From contig OX393577.1 in assembly GCA_947652605.1 (NCBI GenBank), forward strand, positions 56,568,108 through 56,632,107: 64,000 bases of DNA, given 5' to 3'. The notes below the pieces were generated by a model that was given only the letters and a program-made list of their open reading frames with translations, had not been told where the DNA came from and made no database searches. Position 1 is the stretch's first letter. Each line of letters starts with the position of its first letter. Source of the stretch: Elmis aenea. Lineage: Eukaryota; Arthropoda; Insecta; Coleoptera; Elmidae. Made by a program: the position numbers and the translations under genes. Of this stretch, positions 1 through 11,142 are shown in pieces.

Positions 1-202
1 CAACCAATAGATCCAGAATTAACAGCCAAGCTGCTGGGACATGGCGTGGCCGTTTCACCTGTGGTGACGGTGGAACCCCGAAGACGCAAGTTCCACAAAG
101 CCATCACCTTAAGCATGCCCGCACCACGTGCGCACTCGCAAGGAATGATCAACCAATACTCCGGTTCTGCACCAACACTGAGGTTATTATGTTCCATCAC
201 CG
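1..202 (+). CDS. Ank2: Ank2 exon A (partial): start of the second ZU5 domain
   Basis: Read from base 1 this gives 67 codons beginning [13 protein letters not shown], through [17 protein letters not shown], to TLRLLCSIT plus one base. This is the highly conserved opening of the second ZU5 domain of ankyrins, part of the ZU5-ZU5-UPA module that carries the spectrin-binding region at the membrane skeleton. The exon is open at the left window edge; ankyrin repeats and the first ZU5 should lie upstream. It ends at ACCG|GTAAGT (phase 1), and the next exon's first two bases complete a glycine, giving the family motif SITGGTT. The wording is closer to insect Ank2 than to Ank1 from memory. An ATG-initiated frame at 46 simply reads on into the intron and is not a separate gene. 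Confidence 0.93.
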
Positions 203-1647
203 GTAAGTCCCGTGAGTTCCCTTTGTTTGCTAGGTGTTGGTTTAACAGTACATTTACCTTTTATTGGTATTTTGTTGTCGTTCTTCTTTCGATATCAAAA
301 TATCACATACTACGTGCTCTATCTAACAATTTTTTCCTTAAAGCACCGAGAACGTGTTTGTTTCATTCAAATAATGTGTTCAGTTTTCGGTGTATTTCAA
401 TTTATTCTTATGATTGGGTACAAAACTGTTATTCAATGTTGAATCGCTAAAATTAAGTAATAATAAAATATTCATCAGAAAATGTAGCTAAATGTACATA
501 ATGAGAATTTATAATAATTTCCATCTGTCTAGAACTGCCCTTAAAAGTTTTTCTGAACAAACTGAAAAATAAAATAAAAACTTCTTGTAGAAAAGTTAAA
601 GATTTTCAACACTCTGTTTTCTTCTTAAGTAGCAATCTAAAGGGTAGTTCGCACGGTGACACTAGTGTCGTGACAGGCTTTTAGTTTATACTTGGACAGT
701 CAAATGTATTAAAGAAAATGCTGTGATTCTTTTTAGATGTCAAAAATTAAAAAAAAAAAACAAATACATTGAAATTTATGGGCTTTTTTGGGAACAAATA
801 CATAATTCAAAAATCTAGAAACCTATTTGATGATACAAAAACAACAATTTGTATTTCGTTTTTAATGCACTTATTTTCTGTTAGCAATACTACTTAATTT
901 TCGATTCTCAAACATTGAGTAACGTTTTAAAGAAACTAAACAATGTTGGTTTTACTTCAATACTTTTAATTTATTCCTGAAGTTGTATCTTATTCTAATA
1001 TTTTCTTACACAAGTTAACTGTGTTTTTGTGTTGTGTATCTTTGTAAGCTATTTTGTTGTTAGGGGGTTGGCAAGCTTGTAGTTTGCGGTAGAAAGTGTA
1101 GATGGTTTAAAAAGGCATAGCTGTGTAGACAAAATTATTTTAAAGTTTTAGGTAGGTATTATGTGAGTTTGGGTAATTGTTCAAGTAGAAATTTAGAAAT
1201 AAAAGCATGTATAAATGCTTGGAAATAAAACAGAGTCGACGGCTTTAACAATTACAGTATGGTATAAATTGTTAAGGATAGTATTTGGAAAAAAAAGCGC
1301 TTAAAAAAAGTAAAATAAATTATCATTACCAGAGGTACTTACTACATTTAAAAAAACGTTGCTCAAATCAAGTTGTGTTTATTATAAACCATTTTAGCTG
1401 TTTTATAACCATTGCACAGTTTTTCTTTATGTGCTTATTCAATTCTGATTTCAAATTTTAGGCGATTCGAACCGTTCTGATATTTAACGAAAAAACAGAC
1501 CCATTTTCTATTTTCCTTCGTATAGCTGTTGTTTTAACTAAGGGATGAATTTACAAAAAGTTAAATATTTATTAGGATGGACCTTGAAAGCCATTTTGTT
1601 TTTGTTTATAATTTTCATACGGGTCACCCTCTGGTTTGTTCTATGTA

Positions 1648-3282
1648 CAGGGTGGTCCAAATTCGATGGGATTACATGGGTTTCTCGCTTAATATTTAAG
1701 ACAGTGGTCTTAAACTGGCGGCCCGCGGGCCACATCCGGCCCATAAAGCAATTTTACACGGCCCGCGAATATATTTCAGTTATGTGTTTATTGTAAATAC
1801 GGTGCTTACAGTTTTAGAGACATAGATATATAGATTGAGCATGTGCGCGACTGCTATTGAAGGAAAAAGAGACAAAATGGGGTTTTGTCTTTGTCACTGT
1901 ATGCTCGTATGCCAGGCCATGTGACTGGGGTAAGGTGGGAGAACTTTCCACGTCGGTACAATCAGTAAATTTAGTTGTAGTAAAAAATAAAAAAGTTTAT
2001 AACTATTTACATACAAACATATGTATTTTTTCTGTATGTGTCGAAGAAAAATGTTGTAAATAAAAGAAAGATAGTAACTTGTATATTCACTCTCAATTTG
2101 TTTAAAAAAAAAATCGGCCCGTCAACTACTTTCAGATCGTGCATTCGGTCCGCATGCAATTTGAGTTTGAGACCACTGATTTAAGATATAGAAACGGTTA
2201 ACTTACCAAAAATGTACAAGAAAACTCAGAACCGTTTTTAAAAATATTCTGCCATTTCCAGTTTTTGAGGCATAAAAAAAAGTATTTTTTTTTGTCATAT
2301 AAATAATGTGTCATATCTCCGGTATTGTTGTAAATATCGAATAAATTGATGAAGATTATTTTTGAATAGTTTTATGTAAAATCCGATTATATTAGAAAAA
2401 ACAAAAAGTTATGACAGAAACTTACCTTTTTTTCATTGATAGCTACAGTTGGTTATGTCCTATTTATCTTCATTATTTTTTTCTCACTCCAAATATACAG
2501 GGATTGTTGTGGTTATTATTAATAATACGCAAGTAACGAAGGTTTTTTAGTTTTTCACAGGCTGTGCAAACAAAAAAAAAAAAAAATTTAAAACTTAAAA
2601 TTTATGTGGTATAAGTTACGAAGATCTTTAAATTTTTTGTTGAAATGACCATAATAAATATTTGAACATAAGATAACAACAATATAGTCCGAATCAACAT
2701 GCAGTTTATTCTTGTTAATCTTATGTTCAAAATTTTATAATGTTTATTTCAACAACAAATTAAAAGACCTTCGTAACTTGTACCACATGAGTTTTAAAAG
2801 TTGCTACACCTAGTTTTTTTTTCACAGCCTGTTTTAATTTTAAAACAAAATAAAAAACTTTCGTAGCTCACGTATTATTAAAATTATTTTTATATTTAGA
2901 GTGAGAAAAAAGTAAGGAATTTAAATAGGTCAAAGCCAACTATAGCTTCCATTTTAAAAAAAGGTTAGTTGGTATCATAACTTTTTAACGGCGAGGGCAT
3001 TTTTTTTTTTAATATCGTTGAATTTAACATAAAAATATCTAAAAATAATCTTCATAATTTTTTTCAATAGGTATTTACAACGATAACGAAGATATGACTT
3101 ATTATTAATATGACAAAAACACTTATTTTCTAATACTTCAAAAACCGGAAATGGCAGAATGTTTTTGAAAACGGTTCTGACTTTGTTCCAAGAAACTGCA
3201 CATTTTTAGTATGTTAACCGTTTCTCTATCTTAAATTTTAAGCAAGATACCCATGTAATCCCATCGAATTTGGACCATGCTG
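1648..3282. mobile_element. Long palindromic (foldback) TA-flanked MITE, family 1
   Basis: The left end CAGGGTGGTCCAAATTCGAT at 1648 and the reverse complement of the right end (CAGCATGGTCCAAATTCGAT, ending at 3282) match, and both are bounded by TA. The match continues inward almost to a centre near 2690: the ATAGAAACGGTTAAC region at 2187 pairs with that at 3215, and the TACGAAG blocks near 2615 and 2775 pair too. After removing the nested element at 1702-2178 and one target-site copy it is about 1.15 kb and nearly all inverted repeat. The TA duplication and CAGGG ends suggest a Tc1/mariner-related non-autonomous element. No transposase is present. Confidence 0.75.
1702..2178. mobile_element. 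hAT-like non-autonomous element with 8-bp target duplication
   Basis: This 477-bp insertion lies inside the family-1 foldback. Its ends are CAGTGGTCTTAAACT and, in reverse complement, CAGTGGTCTCAAACT. It is flanked by a perfect 8-bp direct repeat, ATTTAAGA, at 1694-1701 and 2179-2186. An 8-bp duplication and CAG..CTG-type ends are hallmarks of the hAT superfamily. The GC-rich stretch next to the left end (GGCCCGCGGGCC) is also typical of such elements. It has no coding capacity that I can see. Confidence 0.85.
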
Positions 3283-3594
3283 TACTGACATAACCAGACA
3301 AAAATCACACAGAAAAGTAAACTGTAGAAACTGTTTTCCTTTAATTATTTTAATATGTTCATGCAACATTTTACCTCTCGTTAATTTACTATTTTAAGCC
3401 TACTCTAAGGCACTCAAAGCTTTTTAGAAAGACAACTTTTGTAAAAAGATCCCTAAAAATCGGAGAGTTCTTTAAGAAACTTTAAATCTTGTGCGATCAC
3501 CCTAAAACTCATAATGATTCCTTTCGTGTATTGATTTGCGCAAATTTATAATTTCCAATTATAATTAAAATTGTAATTCAATAACTCACACAGG

Positions 3595-3792
3595 CAGTGC
3601 CTACTAGAGGGAGGATCTTGAGGGGCTGCATTCCCGCGCCCCCAAAATTTATATATTTTTTGTTTAATATTCATTTTAACGGCAAACTGCAAATGTTTTT
3701 TTTTGCTCTTATCATAAAAAAAATATTTTTTTATTCACAAGGGCCCCCAAATTTTAACTTCCCGGGCCCTCTCTTACCTCTAGGAGGCCCTG
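3595..3792. mobile_element. Small hAT-like MITE
   Basis: A 198-bp element with imperfect terminal inverted repeats: CAGTGCCTACTAGAGGGAGG at the left and CAGGGCCTCCTAGAGGTAAG as the reverse complement of the right end. Flanking 8-mers CACACAGG (3587-3594) and TATACAGG (3793-3800) differ by two transitions and look like an aged target duplication. The interior is AT-rich. The short open frame across it is not a gene. Confidence 0.6.
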
Positions 3793-3806
3793 TATACAGG
3801 TAAATA

Positions 3807-4300
3807 GGTACTAGTCTGTTTCGTAAGAGCCAGTAGTATCTATTGTCACTGTTGCGGCATTGTTTACCAAACAGCTGATATCGTTGGGTACAATTACCAT
3901 ATATCAAATGTTTATTGCTTCTTAAAAAAAAGCTTTAACAGAGCTCTTACCTAACCCTCTTTTACTGATTAAATGAAAGACGGTCAGGTTAAGGTTAGAT
4001 TTAAAAAAAAAAAACGGTATTTGTAATTCTAGCACTGTCGCGGCAATTTCCATGTTACCTAAATGTTTATTGCTTCTTTAAAAAAAAGCTTCAACAGAGC
4101 TCTAACCTAACCCTCTTTTACTGATGAAATAATTGACGGTCAAGTTAAAGGTAGGGTAAAGTTTGATTTTGAAGAAAACAAACGGTATTTGTCTCGGCAA
4201 TGTTGCCAAGCAACCGCTATCGTAGTATGGGTAGGTTGTTTGTCTATTGCCGCAACAGGTACAATAGACACTACCGAATCTCACGAAACAGACTAGTACC
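3807..4300. mobile_element. MITE with GGTACTAGTCTGTTTCG ends and an internal tandem duplication
   Basis: Terminal inverted repeats begin GGTACTAGTCTGTTTCGT and extend about 50 bp (the CTATTGT and GTTGCGGCA blocks recur inverted near 4250). Flanking 8-mers GGTAAATA (3799-3806) and GGTAAATG (4301-4308) fit an 8-bp target duplication. Inside is a direct repeat of about 155 bp: AAATGTTTATTGCTTCTT occurs at 3906 and at 4061, each followed by a similar AGAGCTCT..CCTAACCCTC stretch. No coding sequence is seen. Confidence 0.7.
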
Positions 4301-4511
4301 GGTAAATGTAAGGACAAAATTAAAATCCACGTGGCACACTATGATTTGTGAACTTAGACAAAAACATTAGAATGATTTAATTACTCAATGTCTTACCATT
4401 TAATTATGTGGTGGAAAGTTTTGATAATAATTAAGACCAAAATAATCGATATTTAAAGCAATGTTCTTGGACAGTTTATTTTACCAATTGTAAGCCAACT
4501 TTAAATAGAGG

Positions 4512-4637
4512 CCGGTTGCATAAAGCGCTTACATCGCATGTTTAACTTAATTAAGAGGCGTAACATCGAGTTGTCGCTGCTAACCTCAAGATTAATTGCA
4601 AAATCCGATGTGAATCGCTTTATTCAATCGAGTTACA
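4512..4637. mobile_element. Possible short MITE (GGCCGGTTGCATAAAGCG type)
   Basis: Sequence near 4514 (GTTGCATAAAGCGCTTACAT) is repeated inverted near 4610-4637, where the reverse complement reads ATTGAATAAAGCGATTCACA. The span is about 125 bp. No clear target duplication was found, so the boundaries are approximate. Confidence 0.4.
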
Positions 4638-5409
4638 CAGTTGTATAATCTAATAAAACAGCAAAACTTGCAAAGAAAGTTAGTGTTCACGACATTTTAG
4701 TCGAGCGTTTTTGTAAATAAAATAATTTTTTGGTGCGAAAATATTTAACAACTATTAAGTTTGCCAGCTACCACTAAACCTCTAATTCGTTGACGTCATT
4801 ATGACGTCCAGTATTGCAGTGCCGCTTGAAAGTGTCACTTTTAAACAACGCTCCCTCGTAATTGTCTGTTTTTACTTTCGCGAGATATCTTTAAAAAATT
4901 TCGAACACACCCTAATTAATATTTATTCAAACACGCCTAGCTTTATCGCGAATTTTCCTAATTTTAGCTTAAAGTTTTCAAAAATTGCAACGTCGATAGT
5001 TACCAGTAACTGTAAAAAATGTTACGGTTATTTTGCATTACTCGATCATCAGTTTTTAAATTTCCTTTTGCGTTAGAACTCTAGCAGACGTCATGATGTC
5101 GTTACTTTGGCAGGAGTAAGAAAATTAATGGCGTTCAGAGTTAAAAATCGTTGTAATTGTAAAACAAACCTTTATAGCAGCCTGAAAGTTTGTAAAAGTC
5201 ATCCAGAATTTTAGGGGAATATCCCAAACGAAAAGGTTTTGATTGTGTTTAGTTTCGTAGAAAAGAATTTACTTGTTCCGTTTCATATCGTTTCAAATTT
5301 TACCATTATTTACGTATCCTTTTCGTTCAAACAATCCAATTTTTTTTTCTTTCCGTAATCTAAACTAAATGATCATGATATGAATTATGATGCGATATAA
5401 AATTCCATA

Positions 5410-5475
5410 CCGGGTGTCCCAGAGATGATTGTTACCTTGTTTATTTTAAAAAATAGCTACAAAAAACTTTTTATA
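5410..5475. mobile_element. Orphan transposon terminus CCGGGTGTCCCAG
   Basis: TA followed by CCGGGTGTCCCAGAGATGAT resembles the end of the palindromic element at 19341 (CAGGGTGTCCCAG). The sequence is cut by the second foldback 65 bp later, and I could not find the partner end downstream. Confidence 0.45.
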
Positions 5476-6203
5476 CCGGGTGATTCAGTTTGACTGTCGC
5501 ACCCCTATAACTTCGTAAGTATTGAGAATAACCCCAACAACCCTTATATATTTGAAATCAGCGAGAAATTCTCTATTGAGTGATGTGTTTTTGTTACCTC
5601 TACGATGACGTATGTCAAATCCGCGATAGGCAACTGTTTTTTTTTTAAATTACATAGTATACATTTTTTTGTTGATTCGGATAGAGAATTTAATTCTGAA
5701 TCCGACCATGTACATAAGAAAATTTTCGAGATAAATCAGTTCAAAGTTTATTCAAATTACAGCAAAAAGTCTATTTAACATAACAAAAAACTATCAAATC
5801 TCAAAAATTATACGGTAACTATCAATGAAAATGTATTAAAATTAATTTTTAATAAAAATAAAAACAAATAATAACGCCGACATAAAAAAATAGATTTTAA
5901 TGCATTTAAAATGGCCGACATTGCTGATTTTTCTCGATTTTTTTTTAATGTATGCCTACTTTTTGAGTACATGGTCGGATTCAGAATTAAATTCTCCATC
6001 CGAATCAACAAAAAAATGTATACTATGTAATTAAAAAAAAAACAGTTGCCTATCGCGGATTTGACATACGTCATCGTAGAGGTAACAAAAACACATCACA
6101 AAATAGAGAATTTCTCGCTGATTTCAAATATATAAGGGTTGTTGGGGTTATTTTCAATACTTACAAAGTTATAGGGGTGTGACAGTCAAACTGAATCACC
6201 CGG
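5476..6203. mobile_element. Palindromic TA-flanked foldback element, family 2
   Basis: The left end CCGGGTGATTCAGTTTGACT at 5476 is mirrored by the right end finishing at 6203 (reverse complement CCGGGTGATTCAGTTTGACT). TA lies on both sides. The inverted arms run about 230-240 bp each, with matching blocks such as GTTGTTGGGG/CCCCAACAAC and GACGTATGTCAAATCCGCGA. About 240 bp of unpaired AT-rich sequence lies between them. Open frames inside are by-products of the palindrome. Confidence 0.8.
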
Positions 6204-6205
6204 TA

Positions 6206-7508
6206 TAATGAAATGGTGGAAAAAACTACCTCAAAAAATATAACTTCGAAAATTTAATGTGTATTAAGTAGGCGTAATTTTATTTTTCTTCAAAGTAATT
6301 TTCCCATGCTATCAGTCAGGTAAACTTTTAAAGATAATTTTTAAAAAAATGCAAGGGCGTCAATAGACTGACTACATTAATGAGAATTGGTAACAAAAAT
6401 GTTGGATTTGTAAAGCTAAAAGTACCTACATTAATTTTTGTATCGATTTCCATTTTGGCACTAGACGAAAAATTAAAAATCATCTTTTTTGAAAATTTGT
6501 TACAACTTCTGTATTTATTAAAATAGAACAAAATGTTACGAAGGATTTTAATATAGATTTTTATGCGTAATTAAAAAAACCATTTTTTTTTAGCAAACGT
6601 TTTTTGAGTTATAAAGTAGACTGATAATTTTTAAAACGAAACCCTAGTTGGCCATGACTATATATGAAAGAGCATTTTTTTTTAGGTTTCAAAAATATAC
6701 AGTTTTACATGTGTTGAAAAAAACAACCGAGATATGGCTAAGTTTGTGAAAATTTTACTATTAAAGTTTGCCATGAATTTGTAAACAAGTGATTTTCGCA
6801 ATTAATAAACAAGTAAACGTCATATCCAAGTAAATTTTTAAGCTTTTAAGTAAATCCGCGTGTTCTTTTGCATTTTATGACTGTTTGTTGTGGTATTGTG
6901 AACATGGCTAAATTTGAACACATTGAAAAGTTTAATATGTTAGCAATTTATATTGTAAGTGCGAAAAACGTAGGGGCTGCTGCAAAATTTGCTTGGAAAA
7001 TACATTTACTTGTTTTTAATTGCGAACATCATCTGTTTACGAAACCATGGCAAACTTTGATAGTAAAGTTTTCACAAAATTATCCATATCTCGGTTATTT
7101 TTTGCAACACGTGTATAAAACTACATATTTTTTAAGAGCAAAAAAACGCTCTTTCATATAAATTCATGGCCTATAGGATTTCCATTAAACAAATTATGAG
7201 TATAATTCAACTCTCGAAAGTTAAGGTCACTAAAAAGATTTTAATTTTGTTTTTTAATTAAGCATTGAAATGTTAATAACAAACCTTAGTAACATTTTGT
7301 TATATTTTAATATATAAAGAAGTTATAGTGAATGTTGAAAATGAATTTAATTTTTAGTCCAAGTGCCAAAATGGAAAGCGATATAAAAAATCTGATTACA
7401 CAAGCGTTCTTTGCTCAAAAAAATAGCCCCAGACACCTATATCAGATTTTTGCTAATTATTGCGGTAACCGAGAAACTCCGTAAAACATTCAAATTTGGT
7501 CCACCCTG
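6206..7508. mobile_element. Decayed foldback element with a possible transposase fragment in its loop
   Basis: The right end reads CCAAATTTGAATG..-type inward sequence and finishes at 7508 as CCACCCTG followed by TA, the same terminus type as family 1 (reverse complement CAGGGTGGACCAAATTTGAA). Inner arms pair 6650-6840 with about 6990-7171 (GGCCATGA..GAAAGAGC inverted). Outer arms pair about 6430-6550 with 7280-7390 (TTTCCATTTTGGCACT inverted). The left terminus was not found, so the start is approximate. From 6904 the loop reads MAKFEHIEKFNMLAIY then NVGAAAKFA, which resembles the N-terminal helix-turn-helix segment of insect transposon proteins (DUF4817-like). Confidence 0.5.
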
Positions 7509-8399
7509 TACATAATTCTACGAAAACTTTACATTCCCCACAAAAATTAACGATTTTAAATTTGAGTGTGACATTGTTATACATATATTTTTGGCTAGTA
7601 TTTCTAAATAAGCATGACAACCATGGTATGTTACTATTTTTATAATCAAACCTCCCAGAATCCGCCACTGGAATTTTCATGAAAAAAAAGTTTTATAAAC
7701 AAAAAAATCGGCATATTAGTGTTGACAAAAGCAATTACAATGATTTTAAATAAAGCCATGAATTTTGTTGCACCCGTACGAAAATAATATGAAGAATAGT
7801 AGTGTGATAAACAGTAATGCCTATATAGAATCGAAATAGTTAACTAATGCGCTACTTGGTCATTTTCACGCGCGGTCCAGGGGTGTTTCGGAAAAGATCT
7901 CTCAAAGGTAACTAACTAATATTGTGGGCTGCCCCCTCTTAGAATGTATCTATCTTTTTATAATTTTAAATTTTATTAGGTTGTGGGAACTGAAATTACG
8001 CAGAAACAAAAAAAACAACACTGAGTTTTAAATCGCAAGCGACTTTAATATTTTTTCCATTACTTAACGTTTCAAAAATTATGCCATGAACAAAATTCCA
8101 TGCATTATTTAGTCCCTAACGTACTGCAGCTAATCTACTTCATGCTACTTAATTTAAGTATCTCAGCCCTGAAAAATGCAACAAATGTCTTTGCACTCTG
8201 ATGTGAACGGGATAGTTTAAATATTGTGGGGATTTTAAAAACGGTTCCAACCCGTTTAGCTGTTTCTTTTTTTTTAATTGGTGATTTAACTATTTCGTAT
8301 GCTCAAGTTGGTTCTTATTATTTTTTTTTGCTTTCGTTTGATTTAATCAAGTTTCGAAGAGCAGCGAAAAAGCCAAATTAAAGCTTTTTAAATTTTGAA

Positions 8400-9300
8400 A
8401 GGGTTTTATTTTCATTGTATTTTCGCTAACTATTATTTCAACTCAGCAAACTACTCTCTTGTCGCGATCGACGTTTTGTATAAAATACTAGTCGCGAGCT
8501 ACCTGCCAATTTTTCAAATTTTCGAACCAACACCAAGAAAAAAGCGCTTTTACAGAGGTTTCCTCTTTCTCCAGAACCGTTAAAACTATTTTCAATAACT
8601 TTGCGTTGTTTTACTCGCAAAGGATGCGCGCATCAAAACGTAAAGCAGTTTCGATTTTTCCCGTACGATTGATGGCCAAGACGACCTCAAAAACGATCAA
8701 TAGAAACTGACATTTTTAGGCAACCGTAAAGAATACTAAAAATAAAAGAATAATTGCACCATTCGCACATTACCATATGCGGTAAGCTTTTGGCTATATT
8801 TTACGACCAAAAAAAAAGTCCAATGAAAAACAAAGAGTTTATTGGATTTTTGTCACCCCCAGGTGTTTCCGTTTTCGAACAAACTTGTAGGGAAAACCGC
8901 TTTTACAGGCGTCCCCTTAGTGGCGCACTCAGGATTTAGTCTTGGGGGTCCGGCTTGAACGGATAAAAATATTTATTACAAATTCGGTAAAATAAAGAAT
9001 ACACTATCGCAGCCGGTCCGACTCGGGCAAAGCTTTCGGGCGGCCCGAAAGCAGCTTGGATGCTTTTTAGGAGGGGGGCTTACCCCCCTCCGCCGAGTGC
9101 GCCTCTGCGTCTCCTTTTCGCGTTTTTCTGAGATCATTGGACGTATGATTAAAAACTTTGCGCCTTGTTACTAGCAAAGGATGCGCGCATTGGTAATTAG
9201 GACAGTTTCGATTTTATCTTGGACGGTTTCATGGCTAACGCGACTGCAAAATTACCATTTTCGGGCAGTCGTAAGAATACTGAGACAAAAAAGTTGCAGC
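8400..9300. repeat. Degenerate direct duplication interrupted by a small insertion
   Basis: Two diverged copies lie in direct orientation. One has GCGCTTTTACAGAGG near 8541 and AAAGGATGCGCGCAT near 8620. The other has CCGCTTTTACAGGCG near 8898 and AAAGGATGCGCGCAT near 9174. Each copy also has a CAGTTTCGATTTT block and a GGCAACCGTAA or GGGCAGTCGTAA block further on. The second copy is split by the element at 8919-9107. The parent element is unknown. Confidence 0.6.
8919..9107. mobile_element. Small hAT-like MITE inside the second duplicate
   Basis: The ends AGTGGCGCACTCAGG and, inverted, CAGAGGCGCACTCGG form terminal repeats of a 189-bp element. The flanking 9-mers CGTCCCCTT (8910-8918) and CGTCTCCTT (9108-9116) differ by one base, as expected for a target duplication. 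The interior is GC-rich compared with the surroundings, with AGCTTTCGGGC/GCCCGAAAGC forming a hairpin. Confidence 0.7.
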
Positions 9301-10703
9301 CATTTTTGTCTTTGTTTAAAAATGATTTATTATCGCAATTAAGAAATTTTTAAAGCGTTGCAGTGAACGATTAAAGATTGCTTCGCGATCGACTTGTTGG
9401 CCATAACGTGACCATTTATTTTTTTTCCTCAAAACGGGACATCCACTAATTTTTAGGTGTGTTCAAGAAAACGTATATATCTTCATGGTTTTTATTTATT
9501 AATGAAAAGAACAGGAATGACGACGTGCAAATATATAATTTATGAGGTGTTTAATTTTTCTAAAGAACAAATTTGCTTAAGTATGTTTGGTGTTGATTTC
9601 AAATAAGAATTATTTTCTTGGCAGGATTTCTTAAAATTCACTTTGGTAATTAACATAGCTTTAAAGCACTTCTTAAGTAGTGTGTTTTTTCGCTCGTCCA
9701 CAATATATTCATAAGGGAAAAGACCCTTTCCAAGGGTGCATTAATGCCGGGCAGATAAAATATATTCAATAATTATACGAAAGTTCGTATGATTCAAATT
9801 ATTGGTGATTTTCTCTCTCTCTGAAAATGGGACATTTCGGCTTCCTAAAGCTGTGCTTGGGGACAACGGGATAGGCTTCCCAAAAACAGGATGGTCCCGT
9901 TCAAAACGGGACGCAGGGTTACGTTAGGGCCATAACTGATAGAAATACAAAGCAGATTAGTTGCAGTAAAAATATATGTGCAATAAGATTCTAAAGTTAC
10001 TTATTATTAATGAATGAGTTACGTTTTTTAAGTTTTTTTTTTTAATTTAGAAAAATATGTTTAACACTCAGGATGTGCGTATTTTCACGTTCAAATTTTT
10101 AATTTTCCTCAAATTGATTTACGCCTTTAGTCGTTTCATTTATTTTTGAAATAAATTAAAATCACGAAAACACAAATTGCAATTTCACTTTTTAGATTTG
10201 CTGCATTTAATTTAATTTATTTATTTTCCAAACGTCAGATCAGTCGTTCCAACGAAATGGTATACCAAACGATCGACCATTTATTTTCTGAACGGGAAGT
10301 TAGTTGCCCCCCGACTGGTCTTTTCTGAAACCATTCGAGAACGCTTTGCTTTTGCTGCTTTTTCTCCACTGCATTTGCTTAACACGCTAAAAAAAAAAAA
10401 TCAAACTGATAAGGAGCGTTTTGCTGCTTGTTAATAAATGCGAATTTTTGCTTTGCTATTTCTACTGGATGCGGGATACAAAACAGACTTTTATTGTTGT
10501 ACCTCGTATTTGGGTGGTGTAGCTTTGTACATTTGCAATTTCAGCTAAAAGACTTAAACAGTTAACAAATTATCGCATGCTTGATGAATATTGATCTGAT
10601 CAGTATTCGTTTTTATTGAATAACTCGTACAAAAGTAAGTATTACCTTTCAAAGAGCAACTAATTAAGACGATGTAAGTAACAAATTTGTTTGCGATTTA
10701 AAG

Positions 10704-10863
10704 GAGGAACAACCAGGGCGCAATGGGAAGACGTTACAGGATCTACTCCTCTTACATTTGTTAACGACTGTGTATCATTTACGACTACAGTATCAGCCAG
10801 ATTTTGGCTCATGGACTGCAGAAATATCGGCGATGCAACAAAAATGGCAACCGAATTATATCG
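10704..10863 (+). CDS. Ank2: Ank2 exon B: ZU5/UPA junction
   Basis: The acceptor is TTTAAAG|GAGGAACA; with exon A's last base it gives [19 protein letters not shown]. It continues [20 protein letters not shown] and ends ATKMATELY plus two bases at CG|GTAAAT. This is the conserved ankyrin stretch joining the second ZU5 to the UPA domain. Using the next AG three bases on would drop one glycine, so 10704 is preferred from the family motif SITGGTT. The next intron is only 56 bp (10864-10919). Confidence 0.94.
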
Positions 10864-10919
10864 GTAAATATTTACTGCTCTCCTAAATGTATTCTGTTCT
10901 GAATCCTGAATATTTCCAG

Positions 10920-11085
10920 TGAGGCTATTCACGTACCGTTCATGGCTAAATTTGTTGTATTCGCCAAACGCGTTGATCCTCTAGAAGCACGATTAAGAGT
11001 CTTCTGTATGACCGACGACAAAGAGGATAAGACTTTAGAGCACCAAGAACATTTCACTGAAGTAGCAAAGAGTCGAGACGTGGAG
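10920..11085 (+). CDS. Ank2: Ank2 exon C: UPA domain, first part
   Basis: The acceptor TTTCCAG|T leaves one base which, with CG from exon B, makes Arg: the join reads [20 protein letters not shown]. The exon continues [19 protein letters not shown] and ends SRDVEVE-type at GTGGAG|GTACAT. UPA packs against the two ZU5 domains in ankyrin, UNC5 and PIDD proteins. An intron of 57 bp follows. It is a multiple of three and has no stop, so a naive frame runs straight through it and adds 19 residues absent from other ankyrins. Confidence 0.94.
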
Positions 11086-11142
11086 GTACATCGGATCGTA
11101 CTAATTAGATTTGCGAATGGTCGTTACTTATTTTTTTTACAG

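Larger units (their letters stand above)
203..10703 (+). other. Ank2: Intron A of Ank2 (10.5 kb) with transposon relics
   Basis: The intron starts with GTAAGT and ends with AAAG just before the ZU5 continuation. It holds the elements listed separately: a foldback with a nested hAT-like element, two adjacent MITEs, a second foldback, a third inverted-repeat region and an interrupted duplication. In 203-1645, 3285-3594, 4640-5407, 7511-8400 and 9300-10703 I see only AT-rich sequence with homopolymer runs and no convincing gene. Short open frames here lack homology, splice context or composition typical of coding sequence. Confidence 0.85.

Noticed and set aside
5808..6074. Minus-strand 88-codon frame
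   Set aside because: It lies in the loop and arm of a foldback element; AT-rich composition and no homology.
10660..10932. Minus-strand 90-codon frame
   Set aside because: It overlaps exon B, which matches ankyrins on the plus strand and has good splice sites.
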